This document shows positions 1 to 7,121 of a DNA stretch of 8,889 nucleotides, piece by piece. Numbering within the stretch: the stretch's first letter is position 1; each line of letters starts with the position of its first letter. Under the pieces are notes generated by a model. It made no database searches and had not been told where the DNA came from. It saw only the letters and a list, made by a program, of their open reading frames with translations. Position numbers and translations under genes: made by a program. The stretch comes from Bacillota bacterium (lineage in GTDB: Bacteria > Bacillota > UBA4882 > UBA8346), in the NCBI GenBank assembly GCA_023435565.1, contig JAEYRN010000099.1, positions 1 to 8,889 on the forward strand, read 5' to 3'.

Positions 1-2
1 CC

Positions 3-212
3 GGAACCGCTGAATTTTCCCGGGAAGGTAAAATTTCCTCCAAACCGGACTGGATCAACGATGCTTTCGAAAAGATCAGAAATAATTATACCCGGATAAC
101 CATTGTTTGCTGGTTTCATTACAAATACAGCGAAAAGATCGATTGGCGGATCGATTCAAGCCGGGAATCGTTAAAGGCTTTTAGCACACAAATGAGTCGG
201 ATAAAAGTATGA
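3..212 (+). CDS. C-terminal end of a GH26-like glycoside hydrolase (5' partial)
   Basis: An open frame enters from the left edge and ends at TGA 210-212, giving 69 residues. The segment resembles the C-terminus of glycoside hydrolase family 26 (mannanase/beta-glucanase-type TIM barrels): a P-D-W-I-N-D-A-F helix (fragment residues 15-22), then a strand with C-W-F-H (36-39), then the closing D-W-R-I-D-S-S segment (47-53) and S-L-K-A-F. In GH26 proteins this is the last helix-strand-helix of the barrel. The catalytic glutamates would lie upstream, outside the window, so activity and substrate cannot be judged. Such enzymes often sit in polysaccharide-synthesis or -degradation loci. The next gene starts 48 nt downstream with its own ribosome site. 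The family call rests on motif resemblance only. Confidence 0.65.
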   Translation, partial: GTAEFSREGKISSKPDWINDAFEKIRNNYTRITIVCWFHYKYSEKIDWRIDSSRESLKAFSTQMSRIKV

Positions 213-260
213 GTATTCGAAATGGAGTATTAATAAATAAACTCAAAAAAAAGGAATAAC

Positions 261-1994
261 ATGCAAAAATCAACGATTATCATCATATTCTTAGTTATAA
301 TACTACCGTTTATCGCCCGGCCGGTCTTCTCGATCTTTTCGGAGGCCGGCGGATTATTCACTCTGTTGCTGGGTGTTTCCAATCTGCTTTATCTCAGCTC
401 CCGGGCTAAGAAACCGCTGGAATTCTTTTTATGGCTAACTCCGGTCCTCTTTCTGCTGTTATTTTTTGGGATGATGCGCCACTGGGGGCAAAACACCTCC
501 GGATCTCCCATTGGGATTGGGCTGTTGGGTGCGGGGATTATCTATGTAGTTTGTATTGGGGTTTTTATTACCTTGGAAACCGCAACTATCATTTCTTGGA
601 TTAGCGATCTGCCCAGGTTAAAGACGCTGTTTTTAGGGTGGCCCGGAAAAGAGCTTAAAGATTGGCTGGTGTTGATAATGCTCCTGCCTTTAGCGGTCCA
701 TTTGTACACCGTATTTCAGTATGGGCCGGTTTCCCAAGATATTAAAAATTTGAAACCCCGAGTGATCCAGGTACGAAACAGACCGGCGTCATTTTATAAA
801 GGCACCTTGGAATATAAAGGAGGATTATTTCACCGGACTCTCCGGGAAGGCGTTCTCACCCAAAAAACTTTATTGACCGCCGGTCAAAAGCCGGTCTGGT
901 TTAGTCCCGATAAAACGATTTGTTTTTACGACAATCAGAGCGTCCAATCGGGTCATTTGGGCACTGATACAGTCTTTGTGCTCAAGGGAAATCCAGTGAA
1001 GTTCCTAAAAGACGAGCCGATTGAATTTTACCGGGACGGCAGCGTCAAACGAGGGTATTTAGCTCAAGATACGCTCTTTGAATTGGTCAGGTATCATAAA
1101 AAGGTGGCGGCTTCTGCCGGGAGTGATGTGAGCTTTTATAACGACGGTTCATTGCAAAGCTTTTGTCTAAAAGCAGACCAGGTCTTCCAGACTATTTCCG
1201 GGGAAGTTATACTGCAATCATCGAAGTATTCAGCGCTGGATCTTTACCAGGACGGTTCTTTAGCAGCGGGAACTTTGGCGAATAATGCCCGGATTCGGGT
1301 AAAAGATCAATGGCTCAGCTTTAAAAAAGATGAAGCAATCCGGTTTTATCCGGATGGCGGTGTGAAGTCGGGGGTATTAGTTAAAAGAGTAACCTTTCGA
1401 TTGAAAGATCATTCGTTTACAGCCAAAGAAGATGAATCCATCTACTTTTATAATGACGGCTCCTTAAAGAAAGCGGTTAATGCTGTGGACCGTCAATTTC
1501 TATTTGCCGGGACCCTCCAATACCTCCCCGGTGAACTGCGGTTCAGTCCGGAGGGTATATTGATTGGCCAGCGGATCGGCAATAATGAAATCATTCAGAA
1601 TCCCCAAGGCCAAGTGATCTGCAAACTAGCTACCGGGGTCTTCAATTATCGGGGAGTAAAGATCCGGATAGATGAAAAACATCGAGTATATATCCATCAC
1701 CCGGTGCAGTCCCAAAATAATGATATTGATGCCTGGGACCGAAACCCGGAGATTGACGCGATTGGGTATTGGTATGATGATTGCCGCGAGATCCTGGCAA
1801 AAAACGGGATCCAACTCCGGCCTGAAGACCGGGAACCGGATCTTCTGGTGATGTTTCACTATGCTGATGTGGCTAAGGAAACCATCCGGGAGTTGCTTTT
1901 TCTGGAAAAGACCGTAATTATTTACCAAAACAAGCGTATCGAATGCCTGCCGTTTCAATGGGTGCGTCGATTGAGGTCGTATGATGAAGCATGA
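261..1994 (+). CDS. Membrane protein with MORN-like 'FY-x-DG' repeats
   Basis: This is a 577-aa protein with a good AAGGA ribosome site just before ATG 261. The first ~150 residues hold four or five hydrophobic segments (about 4-21, 30-46, 52-72, 82-106 and 134-152), so it is anchored in the cytoplasmic membrane. From about residue 175 it consists of repeats of ~34-36 residues, each with a core like I-x-F-Y-x-D-G-S-V-K-x-G-x-L. The cores start near 220, 254, 290, 326, 360, 394 and 426, with a degenerate copy near 183. They resemble MORN_2/YwqK-type beta-hairpin repeats known from many bacterial surface and toxin-antitoxin-linked proteins. A non-repeat domain of ~110 residues closes the protein (from about 465). 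No catalytic motif is visible. The repeats probably form a beta-solenoid for binding; the ligand is unknown. The end overlaps the next gene by 11 nt, which suggests translational coupling. Confidence 0.8.
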   Translation: MQKSTIIIIFLVIILPFIARPVFSIFSEAGGLFTLLLGVSNLLYLSSRAKKPLEFFLWLTPVLFLLLFFGMMRHWGQNTSGSPIGIGLLGAGIIYVVCIGVFITLETATIISWISDLPRLKTLFLGWPGKELKDWLVLIMLLPLAVHLYTVFQYGPVSQDIKNLKPRVIQVRNRPASFYKGTLEYKGGLFHRTLREGVLTQKTLLTAGQKPVWFSPDKTICFYDNQSVQSGHLGTDTVFVLKGNPVKFLKDEPIEFYRDGSVKRGYLAQDTLFELVRYHKKVAASAGSDVSFYNDGSLQSFCLKADQVFQTISGEVILQSSKYSALDLYQDGSLAAGTLANNARIRVKDQWLSFKKDEAIRFYPDGGVKSGVLVKRVTFRLKDHSFTAKEDESIYFYNDGSLKKAVNAVDRQFLFAGTLQYLPGELRFSPEGILIGQRIGNNEIIQNPQGQVICKLATGVFNYRGVKIRIDEKHRVYIHHPVQSQNNDIDAWDRNPEIDAIGYWYDDCREILAKNGIQLRPEDREPDLLVMFHYADVAKETIRELLFLEKTVIIYQNKRIECLPFQWVRRLRSYDEA

Positions 1995-2415
1995 GATCCG
2001 AAACGGCACATATATAAATTTAAATAATAAAGAAATGGGAATATCCATGGATAATGATGGTAATATAGTTTTTTTATCCAATGATCCGGATGATCTAAAA
2101 AATGGCTTTCAATTAAGAGAGGATTATTATTCGTCCTTTTATACAATAGTGATTGCATTCGCAGATTTTAAGAAGCTGGTGGAAGATGGCGAGATCAAAG
2201 AGATATATCAAATAAGGTCCCATGCAATATATAAAAAGCAGAAAGTTGAAGTTAATGGTAAAGGAAAAACAGTTCGCATATCAACCGACCGGGGAGCTGT
2301 GGCCGAAGTTTGCGGCATGGAGATGGTTGAAAGAGCTTACTATACTAAAGTAGTTCCCGTGTCCGAACTTAAAATCATCGAAGAGAAAAAAGTATTAGGT
2401 ATTGATGATTTATAA
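1984..2415 (+). CDS. Small immunity-like protein (143 aa), unassigned family
   Basis: ATG codons lie at 1981 and 1984. GAGG at 1973-1976 is 7 nt from the second and only 4 nt from the first, so 1984 is preferred (143 aa). The protein is soluble and acidic with no signal peptide. Its layout is a short N-terminal strand region with D-N-D-G (about residues 23-26), a central helix (F-A-D-F-K-K-L-V-E-D-G-E) and a strand pattern A-I-Y-K-K-Q-K-V-E-V, ending in paired strands with Y-Y-T-K-V-V-P. This recalls small immunity proteins of polymorphic toxin systems, in which a Tyr-Lys-Gly/Lys strand follows an E-I-Y-x-I segment, but I cannot name a Pfam family. It overlaps the membrane repeat protein upstream, so the two are probably made together. 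No cognate toxin domain is visible in the window. The function is a hypothesis. Confidence 0.6.
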   Translation: MKHEIRNGTYINLNNKEMGISMDNDGNIVFLSNDPDDLKNGFQLREDYYSSFYTIVIAFADFKKLVEDGEIKEIYQIRSHAIYKKQKVEVNGKGKTVRISTDRGAVAEVCGMEMVERAYYTKVVPVSELKIIEEKKVLGIDDL

Positions 2416-2440
2416 AACATGAATTACTGGGAGAATTCGA

Positions 2441-2617
2441 ATGAAACTGAAAAGAATACTTGAAAACGATCTCGAAACAATACTGGGAAACAATGCTACC
2501 ATAGATATTCAAAAAGGCCACGACGCCATAAACAAAAAAAACAGTAAATTTTCGGAAATAGCTACAAAAGGCAACAACTTTACCATGCTATTCGGAACCG
2601 GTGAGAGCCATGATTGA
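2441..2617 (+). CDS. 58-aa small protein, unrecognised
   Basis: A short frame starts at ATG 2441 with GGGAGA at 2429-2434, about 6 nt upstream, a credible ribosome site. It begins M-K-L-K-R-I-L-E-N-D and ends F-G-T-G-E-S-H-D before TGA 2615-2617. Support comes from the ribosome site and position: 25 nt after the previous gene and overlapping the start of the following one by 8 nt, as in a coupled operon. It is hydrophilic, with no membrane segment, cysteines or recognised motif. It could be a genuine small protein, a leader that couples translation into the HPF1-like gene, or the surviving N-terminus of a longer gene that was overwritten. I cannot choose between these. Confidence 0.5.
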   Translation: MKLKRILENDLETILGNNATIDIQKGHDAINKKNSKFSEIATKGNNFTMLFGTGESHD

Positions 2618-3668
2618 TCGCCATACTGCCGGTCAATATATCATTCGGGCTTATGGTTTCGATCTGCCGGATGACTTTTACCGCTTTGCCGGATTTTGTG
2701 AGCAGCTTTCCGAGCAATTTGCGGACAAAGAGACAGAAGATTGGGTAGACGGAGCGAACCAGGTTTTGCTTAACACAATCGGGGTTTCTCTACGTAAGGC
2801 CTTTGATGTCTTCCGCCCTGATTTTGACCCGGACCTGTATAATCCGCCGGTTAATGACCGCTTCTTATACGATCCGCCCGAGTTTCTTACAATGCTTGAT
2901 GGAGGGTCCATTTTTGACGGTCAACACTGGGGTTACTGGTTCGACGGATTGGACCGGCCCTCACGGGTTGGTCATTGTGATTACGAATGTTGCATTGAAT
3001 TTTATGATGACGGTTTTTCCCTTTTCACTGCACTGAATAATCATATCAACCACATGCTTAATGATGATTCCATCATAAGGAACCGGCTCGAAGATGAGTC
3101 GGCTAAAAAGCGCTGGCAGGAATTAGCCGATACCGTATCGGGATTGTCTATGGATGAAGAAAAACCCATTGAAAAGAGCCGGTTGGAGATGATTCATAAA
3201 ATACAAGGACTGTTAAAGAATTATCTGCCTGCCCCTCCTGAACCGGAACGCTTGATTTTTGTACCTTGTGTCCATGGTCTATACGATGACCTCGGAGTCT
3301 ATATTGAAAAGAAGTTCTATCGGAAACCTTGGCATCCGTTATATACAAAACTTGTTGAGACCAATGATGCGGACATCCCCAAAACAACATCCCTGAAAAG
3401 GTTGGTCAAGGAGACTTTAACTCTGGCTGATTCAGGATTTCCGGGGGCGGCATACGCCTTGGGGAGAAGATTGTGGATTATGGATGACCCATCTTATTGG
3501 GATTTGAGTGAAGTCCTTTTAAAAAAAGCCCTCCCGCTTTTGCACCGTTCCGAACTGTTGCCGTTTTTAGACGCGGCACTCAGCTATCGACGCTGGGTTC
3601 AAGCGGAAAGCGAAGAAAGAGCCAAAACAAGGGCCGCCAATGAGGAGCACAATATCAACAAAAAGTGA
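2610..3668 (+). CDS. HPF1-family protein (DUF2228; 'ADP-ribosylation family protein')
   Basis: The start is placed at ATG 2610, behind GGTGAG at 2600-2605, in preference to the in-frame GTG 2601; this gives 352 aa, close to human HPF1 (346 aa). In animals HPF1 binds PARP1/2 and completes their active site so that serine is ADP-ribosylated. Matches recalled from human HPF1 run the full length: Y-G-F-D-L-P-D-D-F-Y-R-F (residues 15-26) against Y-K-L-S-L-P-E-D-F-Y-H-F; R-F-L-Y-D-P-P-E-F (84-92) against R-F-Y-Y-D-P-P-E-F; and W-G-Y-W plus R-V-G (107-121) against M-G-Y-F and Y-V-G. A Tyr-Arg pair at 237-238 fits HPF1 Tyr238-Arg239, used in PARP contact. At the catalytic Asp283-Glu284 position this protein has Asp274-Ser275, so the key Glu seems lost. 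The C-terminal helices also match. No PARP-like partner lies in the window. Membership is confident; the bacterial role is unknown, and it may be an immunity or scaffold protein. Confidence 0.88.
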   Translation: MIDRHTAGQYIIRAYGFDLPDDFYRFAGFCEQLSEQFADKETEDWVDGANQVLLNTIGVSLRKAFDVFRPDFDPDLYNPPVNDRFLYDPPEFLTMLDGGSIFDGQHWGYWFDGLDRPSRVGHCDYECCIEFYDDGFSLFTALNNHINHMLNDDSIIRNRLEDESAKKRWQELADTVSGLSMDEEKPIEKSRLEMIHKIQGLLKNYLPAPPEPERLIFVPCVHGLYDDLGVYIEKKFYRKPWHPLYTKLVETNDADIPKTTSLKRLVKETLTLADSGFPGAAYALGRRLWIMDDPSYWDLSEVLLKKALPLLHRSELLPFLDAALSYRRWVQAESEERAKTRAANEEHNINKK

Positions 3669-3714
3669 AAGTGAAATCAACTAGCCAAAAAACTGTGAAA
3701 TATGGAAATGAACT

Positions 3715-4356
3715 ATGCTATTAACTGAAGAAGAAGCTGTATTACTACAAAATAAACTAAAAAACTCCGTAATAACTTGTGATGAGATCAACCATCCCGT
3801 AAGAATAATTGCCGGGGTTGATGTTTGCTATAATGAAGAAGATAATATTGCCTGCGCTAGTATTGTTATATTTGACAAATCGGTGAATGAAATAATTGAG
3901 TCGGAAATTTTACTGGATAAAATAGAGTTCCCTTATACACCTGGCATATTTTCTTTTCGAGAAATACCCCCGCTGGAAAAATTACTTAAAAAAATTAAAA
4001 ATAAACCCGATGTCATAATTTGCGACGGCCAGGGACTAGCGCATCCGCGCCGGTTTGGCATGGCTTGCCATTTGGGTGTTGTAACCGGCTATCCAACCAT
4101 CGGATGTGCCAAAAAAAGGCTTACCGGCACTTATGACGAGCCGGGCGACAAACGTGGGGATTACTCATTTTTGTATGATGGAACCGAAGTCATCGGAAGC
4201 GCATTAAGGACTCAAAACGGCGTAAAACCGGTTTTCGTTTCCATCGGACACAAACTTTCGTTGGAAACATGCTGTAAAATTGTATTGGAACAAGCAAATA
4301 AGTACCGGATACCGGAAGTCATTAGACTTGCCGACCAGATGGGCAGAAGGAAATAA
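3715..4356 (+). CDS. nfi: Endonuclease V (deoxyinosine 3'-endonuclease)
   Basis: This 213-aa protein matches endonuclease V, which cuts the second phosphodiester bond 3' of deoxyinosine and so starts repair of deaminated adenine; E. coli Nfi is about 223 aa. The family signatures are all visible: G-V-D-V with metal ligand Asp36; Y-T-P-G (74-77) followed by F-R-E with Glu83; D-G-Q-G-L-A-H-P-R-R-F-G with Asp104 and His110; H-L-G-V (119-122); P-T-I-G-C-A-K-K (127-134); V-S-I-G-H; and the closing R-I-P-E-V-I-R-x-A-D. All three acidic metal ligands are present, so it should be active. It starts 46 nt after the HPF1-like gene. The ribosome site (GGAAAT at 3704-3709) is weak, so translation may rely partly on coupling. 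Cytoplasmic. Confidence 0.95.
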   Translation: MLLTEEEAVLLQNKLKNSVITCDEINHPVRIIAGVDVCYNEEDNIACASIVIFDKSVNEIIESEILLDKIEFPYTPGIFSFREIPPLEKLLKKIKNKPDVIICDGQGLAHPRRFGMACHLGVVTGYPTIGCAKKRLTGTYDEPGDKRGDYSFLYDGTEVIGSALRTQNGVKPVFVSIGHKLSLETCCKIVLEQANKYRIPEVIRLADQMGRRK

Positions 4357-4379
4357 CTTTTTTATCACTATACCCCAAA

Positions 4380-4409
4380 AATACTCCATTTTTTTCCCTG
4401 AATACTCCA
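4380..4409. repeat. Short direct repeat AATACTCCA x2
   Basis: The 9-mer AATACTCCA occurs at 4380-4388 and again at 4401-4409, 21 nt apart, separated by a T-rich stretch. The spacing equals about two helical turns, as expected of a dimeric protein site. With only two copies downstream of nfi it may equally be chance or a small duplication. Confidence 0.35.
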
Positions 4410-4478
4410 ATGGGTAATAGAAAATTCACGGCAAAGAGTTTTATAATAATTATTAATGTAAGCCTATTCGAAGATGAG

Positions 4479-4513
4479 GAATTAAGAAGCCAGGAGTCAG
4501 AAGTGACGGCTGA
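4479..4513. repeat. Degenerate heptamer run
   Basis: Five consecutive seven-base units can be read: GAATTAA, GAAGCCA, GGAGTCA, GAAGTGA and CGGCTGA. Each ends in A and the middle ones share G-(A/G)-A-G-x-x-A. Short tandem repeats of this heptad kind are known as intergenic repetitive sequences in some bacteria, for example cyanobacteria. The run sits between nfi and the group II intron-like remnant, so it belongs to a stretch of mobile or repetitive debris. The 7-nt period is seen directly; the family assignment is inference. Confidence 0.45.
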
Positions 4514-4555
4514 ATCAAATGCAACAGACCCCTTGCGGCTGACGTCCATCCATGG

Positions 4556-4605
4556 GTGCGCCACGAGGCGCACAAATGCCAGCCGGTGAAAATCCGGCTC
4601 AACCA
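4556..4605 (+). mobile_element. 5'-end remnant of a group II intron (domain I start)
   Basis: The segment begins GTGCG, the conserved 5' terminus of group II introns. It folds into two perfect hairpins: GTGCGCC/GGCGCAC with loop ACGA (4556-4573), and AGCCGG/CCGGCT with loop TGAAAAT (4581-4599). The order and spacing match known introns such as the Oceanobacillus class C intron: GUGYG-hairpin, about 7 nt linker, then a hairpin with GGTGARARTCC across the loop. No intron-encoded reverse transcriptase and no domain V/VI follow; coding sequence of the propeller gene starts at 4642. This is therefore a truncated relic that cannot splice. A leader RNA with two hairpins is the alternative reading. 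Confidence 0.5.
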
Positions 4606-4641
4606 ATAGCCATTCAGTTGAAGAGAATAAGGGGTATCATA

Positions 4642-5593
4642 ATGAATAATAGATTCGGTGAAGTTTTATTAAAAAAAAGTATGCAAAGAATTCCTATCCA
4701 ATCAATAGCATGCTTCTCGAATAGTAGATTTTTGGCTGTAGGTCAAACTGCAACAGACGAAAAAGTTCCAACACTTTCAATAGTAGATATTGAATCTGGT
4801 AATATAAATAAAGAAATAGAGATTGCTAATAATTTTAGAAATCATGTCTGGAAAGTTATTATAGACAATAATGATAAATATCTTATTTATATTCGACAAG
4901 AATTAACTAAAAGTTTTTTAGTTATTTATGATATCGAATCCGAAAATAAAGAAATTATTTATGAAAATGACAATAATGACGACTTAAAAGGCATTTATAT
5001 TAATAAAGAAAATATACTTATAATTAGTATTGGCAACAATTTCAAGTATTTTGATTTAATAAAAAAAGAATTTATCTTAGACGTTATAATTGATGTTGAA
5101 AAAAATAATTGACCCAAATTGTTATACTACTATTTGTTTTCAAGACAACAATATCGTTTATATAGGAGGATTAACTCAAGGTGAAATTATTAAATATAAT
5201 ATTAATTCAAATGAAGTAATCGAACGAATTACTGGAAAATTTAATTTTCCAAAGCAAATAATGATTAGCGATAAGTTTTTAATTATTTCTGATTATTGGA
5301 CTAAAGGCTTTTTTGTGTGGGAGCTAGAAACGTTAAAAAGATTTAAAGAACAATATTATAATGAATATATGCAAAAAATTACATGTTTTGACCTAAGCAA
5401 AAAGAATAATAATTTATTAGCCTACGGTATGCTCACGTCAGTTGTCAATATTATTGATTTGTCTAAAAGGGTTACTTTATTTTGGGATGAACTTCACGTT
5501 GGAAGAATCACTGATTTAATATTTACACCTGATGGTAACAAATTAATATCTGTAAGTGAAGATAGTCTGATAATAGTTAGAAATGTTGAATAA
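4642..5593 (+). pseudogene. WD40-like beta-propeller gene split by a frameshift
   Basis: Two overlapping frames (4642-5112, 156 aa, and 5093-5593) look like halves of one protein. The first starts at ATG 4642, 7 nt after GGGG 4631-4634. The second has no ribosome site before its only starts (TTG 5090, ATG 5093). They meet at seven A (5099-5105); removing one A joins ...D-V-E-K to I-I-D-P-N-C... and gives a continuous 316-aa protein. Both halves show propeller blades: repeated strands ending in 'x-V-x-D-I-E-S-G/E' in the first half, and I-T-D-L-I-F-T-P-D-G-N-K-L-I-S-V-S-E-D-S-L-I-I-V-R in the last blade. There is no signal peptide, so it is cytoplasmic. Such propellers act as protein-binding platforms; the partner is unknown. 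The region is far more AT-rich than its neighbours (22 G/C in 4801-4920, about 18%). Transcriptional slippage at the A7 run could still yield full-length protein, so 'broken' is not certain. Confidence 0.7.
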
Positions 5594-5697
5594 CTCTATT
5601 ATAACAGACAACGGTTCCTTAACGGTTTAAAATCTTGGTAGGTTCATTCAGCCTGTCATTTATGTTTTAATTGTTGATAATAGGGGAGAGTCAAGAA

Positions 5698-6483
5698 ATG
5701 AAACTACTGGCAATCATCGGCAGTCACCGTAAAAACGGCAATACAGCAAATATAGTAAATATGTTGAATTATGAGCTTAGTTCCCAGGCTAACAATAACG
5801 AAATCACAGTGGATACGGTCTATTTGGCTCACCAAAATATTCAAATGTGCCGGGGTTGCCGGGTCTGCTTTGATCAAGGCGAGCAATTTTGCCCATTAAA
5901 GGATGACCTATTACAAATTAAAGAAAAAATCGATACATCGGATGTAATAATCCTGGCCAGTCCGGTTTATGTGGAAGATGTAACCGGAGTCATGAAAAAC
6001 TGGATTGACCGGATGGCCTTTGTCTGTCACCGACCTGAATATTTCGGTAAAGCCGCCTATATCTTAAGCACCTCCGGACTTGGTTCCACTAATCATACGT
6101 TGATAACGATGAATAAAGCTGCTAGAACTTGGGGTTTTTCAATCATCGGACAAACTACTTTTATAACCAACGCTTTCATGGAACAAGAAGAACTCAATAA
6201 GAGATATAAAACCAAAATTTCTAAAATTGCCGACAAGATGATTAAATACTACCTATCTTCAAGGAATTTAAAGCCATCTTTTCTGGCATTGATGATCTTC
6301 GCGATCCAGCAATTGTATTATAAAAAAGATAATAATAAGGATACCTTGGACTATAAGTACTGGGTAAATCGCGGTTGGCTTGATAAAGATTGTACTTACT
6401 ATAGTAAAACCAAATCCAACATGCTGAAAGTCATTTTAGCGAGAAACGTTGGCCGGTTGTTGGCAAAGATAATTTTAAAATAA
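5698..6483 (+). CDS. Flavodoxin-fold NAD(P)H:FMN reductase, iron-sulfur flavoprotein type
   Basis: ATG 5698 is chosen because AGGGGAG at 5682-5688 lies 9 nt upstream, giving 261 aa; an in-frame TTG at 5671 has no comparable site. The N-terminus has the FMN phosphate loop G-S-H-R-K-N-G-N-T-A (residues 8-17), followed by A-S-P-V-Y (87-91) and N-W-I-D-R (101-105), typical of the NADPH-dependent FMN reductase family. Four cysteines in C-x2-C-x2-C-x7-C (51, 54, 57, 65) match the compact motif of archaeal/clostridial iron-sulfur flavoproteins, where they bind a 4Fe-4S cluster. An extra ~90-residue C-terminal region with W-V-N-R-G-W-L and a basic tail is seen in a subset of the family. It is probably a cytosolic electron-transfer protein; its partner is unknown. 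GC content returns to the background level after the AT-rich gene. No operon link with either neighbour is evident. Confidence 0.85.
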   Translation: MKLLAIIGSHRKNGNTANIVNMLNYELSSQANNNEITVDTVYLAHQNIQMCRGCRVCFDQGEQFCPLKDDLLQIKEKIDTSDVIILASPVYVEDVTGVMKNWIDRMAFVCHRPEYFGKAAYILSTSGLGSTNHTLITMNKAARTWGFSIIGQTTFITNAFMEQEELNKRYKTKISKIADKMIKYYLSSRNLKPSFLALMIFAIQQLYYKKDNNKDTLDYKYWVNRGWLDKDCTYYSKTKSNMLKVILARNVGRLLAKIILK

Positions 6484-6559
6484 CCGTAGTATCGCAGGGT
6501 TCGGTTTCGGTAATTTGGAAATTTCAATTTAAATTTTTGAGTGCGAGTTGATTAAAGAG

Positions 6560-7105
6560 ATGGAACAGATTAAATGTAAATTTATTATCCTGACGATCTC
6601 CGAAAGACCGAAACGTCCGTCTAAACACGTATGGCGGTTTTCTTTTGGACCATTAGAGATGTATAAGGGCCATGCGGATTGCTGGGATGAACAAACCTGC
6701 CCTAACTGCGGCGTGATTGGGCAATTAGAATTTAGAAGTTCATTTGAGACCAGTCCTTATGATCATGACGCAACCTGGTTGGACCATGCTAATGATTATG
6801 TATGTAAAGCTTGTGGCCGTTATATCTTTTATAACCAACGCCAACAAGTATTTTACCGTTCCGGTTATTATGGGTTGTCAGTATCACCAGTTGGTCCGGA
6901 TCTAAAAGACGGGAGCGAGCCTAACTCCCGGATTCCAGAAGTGCCTGACTGGGATGGAAAGACTTGTAAGGTTTGCGGTAGTAAGGGTTTACGGCATATT
7001 GACGGCAATTTCGACGGATGTTGCACCGGCAAGACATCTTTGTACGCTACGATGTATTGCCCGGATTGCCGGATGTTTCTTTTTGCTTATGAGTATGATG
7101 ATTAA
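6560..7105 (+). CDS. Protein with two probable zinc ribbons, unrecognised family
   Basis: The frame can start at TTG 6548 or ATG 6560; neither has a good ribosome site, and ATG is taken by default (181 aa). Four Cys-x2-Cys knuckles are present: C-P-N-C (47-50), C-K-A-C (82-85), C-K-V-C (136-139) and C-P-D-C (167-170). Taken in pairs they make two zinc-ribbon-like units, each with ~30 residues between knuckles, joined by a linker rich in Pro, Gly and Ser (about 108-132). The basic N-terminus (R-P-K-R-P-S-K-H) could contact nucleic acid. Zinc ribbons occur in many DNA-, RNA- and protein-binding proteins, so no function follows. There is no signal peptide or membrane segment. It stands 76 nt after the flavoprotein gene. 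The coding status is well supported by the regular knuckles. Confidence 0.7.
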   Translation: MEQIKCKFIILTISERPKRPSKHVWRFSFGPLEMYKGHADCWDEQTCPNCGVIGQLEFRSSFETSPYDHDATWLDHANDYVCKACGRYIFYNQRQQVFYRSGYYGLSVSPVGPDLKDGSEPNSRIPEVPDWDGKTCKVCGSKGLRHIDGNFDGCCTGKTSLYATMYCPDCRMFLFAYEYDD

Positions 7106-7121
7106 ATATGTTTAAATGCAT

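Noticed and set aside
1626..2158. Long open frames on the minus strand under the repeat protein and the immunity-like gene
   Set aside because: They lie antisense to well-supported genes, have no ribosome sites or motifs, and cross the gene boundary.
4357..4420. Possible intrinsic terminator after nfi
   Set aside because: There are T-runs (4369-4373 region and 4389-4395), but no GC-rich stem precedes either of them.
4552..4641. Upstream extension of the propeller gene to ATG 4552
   Set aside because: The extra 30 codons run straight through the two intron-like hairpins, while ATG 4642 has a proper GGGG ribosome site.
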